Source: CALBPI01 sp039700805
GTDB lineage: Bacteria; Pseudomonadota; Gammaproteobacteria; Steroidobacterales; Woeseiaceae
Assembly: GCA_039700805.1 (NCBI GenBank)
Contig: JBCAZE010000003.1
Location: 1 to 64,000 of the forward strand
Length of the DNA: 64,000 nt
Direction of reading: 5' to 3'
Shown in pieces: positions 60,330 through 64,000 of this stretch. The position numbers and the translations under genes are program-made. Every line of letters starts with the position of its first letter. Within the stretch, counting starts at the first letter, position 1. The notes under the pieces are model-generated. The model did no database searches. It had not been told where the DNA came from and saw only the letters and a list, made by a program, of their open reading frames with translations.

Positions 60330-60386
60330 TCATCGACGCATTCGCGGAATTGCTTATCCGAGTGTGAACCATCATTGGAGAATTCA

Positions 60387-61166
60387 ATGGGCATCGCAGC
60401 AGAGAATGTCAGAAAGTTATATTTAGAAGGGATCGCAGGAGGCAACGCACGCGCTGCCGTCGAGCAATTCACCGGGCACCGATACACACAACACTCAACG
60501 GGCGTTGGCGATGGCGTAGAAGGATTCTTGACGTTCCTCGAGCCGTTCCTGGAACGCAACCCGGATCGGCATATTGAAATCGTCTGCTTGTATGAAGATG
60601 GGCCCTGGGTATTTTGTAGCGCGTATCAGTCGCTCAACGGCGGTAGTGCGCAATGGGTCACCATGGATTTGTTCTACACCGACAGTCATGGCTTGATTCT
60701 CGAACACTGGGATACCATCGCCGCGTTTGCGACTGACACCCCCTCCGGCAACGACATGGTCGGTGGCACGCGGGACGTTGACCCGAACGCGCGGACAGCA
60801 AGCACGGCGAACGCGACAAAGTCGCTGGTGTTGGAATTCACCAAACAAGTATTGCAACAAGGCGATCTCTCGAAACTTGATGAGTTCGTGGACGAAAACC
60901 TGGTCCAACATGCCGCGACGATCGAGCGTGGTCGTGACGGGCTTAAGCAGTGGATCCAATCCGATGCTTGCGGCGACTATGAGATGTTGTTCCAACTGAT
61001 CGGCGATGGTGATTTCGCGGTCACTTATGGGAAGCGTCATGCCGGCGGCAATGACATTGCCGTGTTTGATATTTATCGTGTCGCTGACGGGAAAATTGTC
61101 GAGCATTGGATGAACGAAGAGGTCATTGGCCCACGCGATCAATGGGGCAACAGCGGGAAGTTTTAG
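60387..61166 (+). CDS. Tandem SnoaL/NTF2-like domain protein
   Basis: A 259-residue cytosolic protein made of two SnoaL-like domains. Domain 1 (about 5-125): YLEGIAGGNARAAVEQFTG, RYTQHSTGVGDG, LEHWDTIAAF. Domain 2 (about 145-255): FTKQVLQQGDLSKLDEFVDE, LVQHAATIERGRDGLKQWI, KIVEHWMNEEVIG. Each has the xxQH...G and EHWD/EHWM signature of the SnoaL-like polyketide-cyclase group, so both pockets are likely intact. The ATG at 60387 has GGAG 6 bases upstream. It shares orientation and fold with the preceding lipoprotein, 57 bases away. Confidence 0.82.
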   Translation: MGIAAENVRKLYLEGIAGGNARAAVEQFTGHRYTQHSTGVGDGVEGFLTFLEPFLERNPDRHIEIVCLYEDGPWVFCSAYQSLNGGSAQWVTMDLFYTDSHGLILEHWDTIAAFATDTPSGNDMVGGTRDVDPNARTASTANATKSLVLEFTKQVLQQGDLSKLDEFVDENLVQHAATIERGRDGLKQWIQSDACGDYEMLFQLIGDGDFAVTYGKRHAGGNDIAVFDIYRVADGKIVEHWMNEEVIGPRDQWGNSGKF

Positions 61167-61181
61167 ATCACGTGCTCAATC

Positions 61182-61622
61182 TCAAGCGTCGGTGTCACTG
61201 CATTCAAGCTGTTTTCGAAAGCCGATCCTTGCGTGTCCTTTGGGAAAGTTCTCAAAACGTGTGAACTCGACGTAACCTAGCTTCTTGTAGAAGTCTGCCG
61301 CTTGCCAGCTCTGCGTCCACAACCAAAGACCTGATAGGTGTTCTGATCGCGCGAACGATTCCGCCTCTTGCATCAGTGCACGCGCGACACCGCGACCTCG
61401 CCAATCGGCATCTACCCACAACTCATCGACGTACATCCAATCCCAGAGGACGTCCGCCGTTAGCGCGGCCTTCAGCGCTTGGCGATCATCTTTCACGAGC
61501 CACTTGAACGGATGCTTTGCATACATCGGTGCGCGGTGCTCGTTCGAGTGTGCTTTGAATCCGTCTGATACGACGCGCTGTTCGTCGGCGCTCAACGGTG
61601 ATGCCAGAAAATCGATCTTCAT
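61182..61622 (-). CDS. GNAT-family N-acetyltransferase
   Basis: A 146-residue acetyl-CoA-dependent acyltransferase. The acetyl-CoA pyrophosphate loop is the VDADWRGRGVARALMQEAE segment (RGRGVA as Q/RxxGxG/A), with the downstream LWLWTQSWQAADFYKKLGY of motif B. The substrate is unknown; related proteins acetylate amines of small molecules. The ATG at 61622 is chosen with GGAG upstream; a TTG at 61637 is the alternative. Convergent with the tandem SnoaL gene. Confidence 0.88.
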   Translation of the reverse strand: MKIDFLASPLSADEQRVVSDGFKAHSNEHRAPMYAKHPFKWLVKDDRQALKAALTADVLWDWMYVDELWVDADWRGRGVARALMQEAESFARSEHLSGLWLWTQSWQAADFYKKLGYVEFTRFENFPKGHARIGFRKQLECSDTDA

Positions 61623-61690
61623 CGCGATCCGCTCCAAAGGTGATCATGCTGCAACAGGTATTTATATCGCGTTTGCCATAGAATGATCCC

Positions 61691-62083
61691 ATGAAATCCG
61701 GCACGCTCTTCTTTGTTCTTTTTTTGGCGCTATACATAGGCTTCGAACTCTACGTCGTGGAGAAGACACGCTATCGGACTGAGCCCGACTATATCTATCT
61801 TCAACACATCCGTGCGATGTATGCGACAGCATCATGCGACATCGACGTCACCGAGAAGCGCACCCGATTCTCACAGAACTTCGAGTATGCGATGGCCCGC
61901 GCCCAGGATGCGGTGACGACCGACGGCTCATCAACCGATCAGAGCTTAGTGGATCGCGCTACCACCGTTCGCGGAGAAGTCGACCAACTGATCGAAGAGT
62001 ATGGCTGCGGGCACATCGAACTTTGGAAGTTGTTTCGCCTTTACGAGATGCTGGCTGACCGATCGCCGCCCATTGCGCGCTGA
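61691..62083 (+). CDS. Small single-span membrane-anchored protein, unknown
   Basis: A 130-residue protein with an N-terminal hydrophobic segment (LFFVLFLALYIGFELYVV) likely anchoring it in the inner membrane, then a helical domain of about 100 residues with Cys in TASCDIDVTEK and YGCGHIELWK that may pair. No family recognised. No good ribosome site precedes the ATG at 61691. Convergent with the following membrane protein gene. Confidence 0.55.
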   Translation: MKSGTLFFVLFLALYIGFELYVVEKTRYRTEPDYIYLQHIRAMYATASCDIDVTEKRTRFSQNFEYAMARAQDAVTTDGSSTDQSLVDRATTVRGEVDQLIEEYGCGHIELWKLFRLYEMLADRSPPIAR

Positions 62084-62101
62084 TCATCGCATTTGCAGCC
62101 G

Positions 62102-62716
62102 TCACTCACCGCTCGTTGGCGACGTACTCGACAAACACAGCGCCAACAACAACGTTGCCACCACGCCACTGCCGCCTGCTACGGGTGAAGGAATGAACGA
62201 CCCTCGCCCCAATGCCATGACGGTCGCATTGGAGATGATCGCGATCACGCCGATCAGTGCAGTCACTGTACCGAGCATGCTTGCGCCACCGGTACCGACC
62301 GCCTTCTTTTGAAGGCCGAAAATGAGTGCAGCGAAACCGAGTAGGATCTTGGCGGCGTTGTAGACAAAAAATGAGAATGCAACGACAGCACCGGCGGTGG
62401 GCGCAAGTGTCTCTAGGTCTTGCGACGCTTCTCGGAACGGGCCAAACATCGTCAATCCAACACCCACTTGGACAACGTTAAGAACGGCGCTGAATGCAAT
62501 CGCCGACCAACCGACTTTCAGGGTTCGTGACTCAGCAAGCGCTGCGCCGGCAAAAGCGGCAAGAAAAACGAACAGAAGCCCTTCGAGCCCCCAAAGTAAT
62601 TGTCGTGGTACCGGCGCCTTGGCGACATAGAGCGCTGTGTAGACCGACTGGGTAATAGCGAGTGCGATCAGTAAGGCAGCAACCAACTTGACGGTTTGTT
62701 TGAAAGTGTAGTCCAT
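62102..62716 (-). CDS. Polytopic membrane protein, unknown
   Basis: A 204-residue inner-membrane protein with about six hydrophobic helices (LVAALLIALAITQSVYTAL, GLLFVFLAAFAGAALAES, AIAFSAVLNVVQVGVGLTMF, VVAFSFFVYNAAKILLGF, MLGTVTALIGVIAIISNAT, GVVATLLLALCL). The family was not recognised. GGGGAG precedes the ATG at 62716. It lies about 130 bases downstream of the CobW-type GTPase gene on the same strand; a metal-related role would be guesswork. Confidence 0.65.
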   Translation of the reverse strand: MDYTFKQTVKLVAALLIALAITQSVYTALYVAKAPVPRQLLWGLEGLLFVFLAAFAGAALAESRTLKVGWSAIAFSAVLNVVQVGVGLTMFGPFREASQDLETLAPTAGAVVAFSFFVYNAAKILLGFAALIFGLQKKAVGTGGASMLGTVTALIGVIAIISNATVMALGRGSFIPSPVAGGSGVVATLLLALCLSSTSPTSGE

Positions 62717-62848
62717 GAGTCTCCCCAACGTATTCCTAGATAGGCGAATTATGTAGACCCGACTAGAACGCGATGTATCACAAGGCCCGGTCGGTTCGAT
62801 GATTTCTACATCTTCTGTGTAATCAACACCATCAGTATATGACCGACA

Positions 62849-63916
62849 TCAACAGTCGAGTAGTTTCAGCGTCGAACGAATCTCGGACTCTTGGATATTG
62901 CGCGTGATGAAGACAATACGCGAGCGCCGATCGTCGCTTGGCCAGGCATCCAAAGTCGTTAGCGGGTGAAAGATGTGCTGCACTCCGTGAATAACTGCCG
63001 GTCGATCGAGCTGCGCAATATTCAGTATGCCTTTCATTCGCAAAAGGTCGGCACCGCGTAGTGTCAGCACGACATCGAGCCAACGATCAAGCGCCTCCCC
63101 GGCGATTGGCTCATCAATTGTCAGACAAAATGATCGTATCTCTTCGTCATGCCGGTTTACATCATGGTGGTGTGCGTGATGGCCGTGATCATCATGACTG
63201 TGATGATGATGGTGATCATGATTGTCTGAGAATGCCTCGGCGTTCAACCACTCCCGCACATCTTTGCTTTTGGGCGTCGGATCGTACGGGTTTGAGTCGA
63301 ATAGCACTTCTCCGTCAAGCATCCCATGCTCACACACTATCTGTGGCGACGTGGGATTGAGCGTCTTCAGACGCTCTTTTAGAAGTGCGAGTTGATGTGA
63401 GTTTGCAAGATCCGCTTTGGTTAATAGTAAACGATCCGCCATCGCTGCTTGCTTTACGGATTCGATTTGTCGATCCAGCGTATCGGCACCATTGACAGTA
63501 TCGACTGTCGTTACAACCGAAGACAGATAGAACCGTCTCACGACACTTGGATCGCTCATGAGTGTGTGTAGTATCGGTGCCGGATCAGCGAGCCCCGTAG
63601 TTTCAATCACAACACGATCGAACCAAAGCTCGCCGCCACGTGCAAATCGACCAGGTGCTTCTCGCAGGGTTTTTGCGAGATCACCGCGAATAGTGCAGCA
63701 AAGGCAACCACTCGCCATCTCGACTACAAAGTCGTCCTCGCTGCTATATGCAACTAAGTCTTGATCGAGGCCAATCTCACCGAACTCGTTGATCAAAACC
63801 AGCGTGCGACCGAAGGTCGGTTGGCGCGTTAAGTGGTTTAAGACCGTGGTCTTGCCGCTGCCGAGAAACCCTGTGAGCACGGAAACGGGTAATCGCTTAT
63901 TCGGAACAACTCGCAT
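62849..63916 (-). CDS. CobW/COG0523-family GTPase with histidine-rich insert (metal chaperone-like)
   Basis: A 355-residue G3E GTPase. The P-loop is GFLGSGKTT (16-24), followed by the metal-binding CxCC motif in SGCLCC (71-74), then ETTGLADPAPIL and TKADL. A very His-rich stretch (about 230-260, NHDHHHHHSHDDHGHHAHHH) precedes the CobW C-terminal domain (RWLDVVLTLRGADLLRMKG). These traits fit zinc metallochaperones such as ZagA/ZigA-like proteins or a cobalamin-cobalt insertion helper; zinc is more likely as no cobalamin synthesis genes are near. ATG 63916 was preferred; GTG 63943 is an alternative. No clear Zur box was seen upstream. Confidence 0.92.
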   Translation of the reverse strand: MRVVPNKRLPVSVLTGFLGSGKTTVLNHLTRQPTFGRTLVLINEFGEIGLDQDLVAYSSEDDFVVEMASGCLCCTIRGDLAKTLREAPGRFARGGELWFDRVVIETTGLADPAPILHTLMSDPSVVRRFYLSSVVTTVDTVNGADTLDRQIESVKQAAMADRLLLTKADLANSHQLALLKERLKTLNPTSPQIVCEHGMLDGEVLFDSNPYDPTPKSKDVREWLNAEAFSDNHDHHHHHSHDDHGHHAHHHDVNRHDEEIRSFCLTIDEPIAGEALDRWLDVVLTLRGADLLRMKGILNIAQLDRPAVIHGVQHIFHPLTTLDAWPSDDRRSRIVFITRNIQESEIRSTLKLLDC

Positions 63917-64000
63917 AATCCAATCGCCGGATGCCGCCGACACTCACTACAGTATTGTCGAGCAGATCATTGTAACGACTATTACGAGATCAGGTAACGC

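Noticed and set aside
1..64000. CRISPR arrays, tRNA, rRNA and insertion sequences.
   Set aside because: No regularly spaced repeats, cloverleaf-like segments or transposase motifs were found when reading the intergenic regions.

Overview
The window reads as the chromosome of a free-living Gram-negative gammaproteobacterium, probably marine or aquatic. The signs are TonB-dependent outer-membrane receptors, several lipoproteins with lipoboxes, a type-I sulfatase, an AcnB-type aconitase, a Wza/Wzz/Wzx/Wzy-type polysaccharide locus, a Fur-like box, and overlapping ATGA/TGATG gene junctions. The genus cannot be fixed from sequence alone. No tRNA, rRNA, CRISPR array, insertion sequence or prophage was recognised.

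Layout. 1-5.7 kb: the end of a hypoxanthine-DNA-glycosylase-type gene, a Ser/Thr kinase fused to an HDOD domain, an AbgT-family transporter and an MsbA-type ABC exporter. 5.8-8.1 kb: a promoter, a cobalamin riboswitch and a BtuB-type receptor. 8.1-18.6 kb: a TRIC-family membrane protein, an OmpA-domain protein paired with a repeat protein ending in a helix-hairpin-helix domain, a K+ channel, a quinone oxidoreductase, a siderophore receptor behind a Fur-like box, a small lipoprotein and a PAS histidine kinase. 18.8-21.6 kb: acnB.

21.8-36.4 kb is a divergent exopolysaccharide locus. The minus arm is a translationally coupled export and assembly operon: Wza-like exporter, Wzz-like protein, flippase, glycosyltransferase, O-antigen ligase/polymerase, glycosyltransferase. 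The plus arm starts with a regulatory cassette: a MerR-type HTH fused to a receiver, an H-NOX nitric-oxide sensor, and a hybrid histidine kinase with no sensor domain of its own. It runs with overlapping genes into an initiating sugar transferase, a degenerate nucleotidyltransferase-like protein and another glycosyltransferase. The simplest reading is NO-responsive control of polysaccharide synthesis built into the locus itself.

36.4-42.3 kb: a diheme cytochrome/beta-helix lipoprotein pair, then an NAD salvage regulon (nadM-Nudix and nadV) divergent from nrtR, with a clear palindromic operator. 42.2-44.3 kb: an outer-membrane beta-barrel divergent from a membrane LytTR regulator with LytTR-type boxes between them, followed by a decayed RtcB tail that keeps its terminator.

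44.6-53.7 kb is the least explained and most interesting block. A LuxR-type regulator with a degenerate receiver is followed by a stand-alone degenerate receiver-like protein, then four orphan proteins (glycine-zipper/proline-rich, CxxC-pair, acidic-basic, helical), a 1012-residue subtilase with no signal peptide, an LCAT-like lipase with no signal peptide, and another orphan. Spacing is tight and most genes have AAGGAG-type ribosome sites. It looks like one multigene system built around a protease and a lipase; its function is unknown to me.

53.7-64 kb: sulfatase, an endonuclease III variant, DoxX, AraC/VOC/LysE genes, a LysR regulator divergent from two SnoaL/NTF2-like proteins, GNAT, two orphan membrane-associated proteins and a histidine-rich CobW/COG0523 GTPase.
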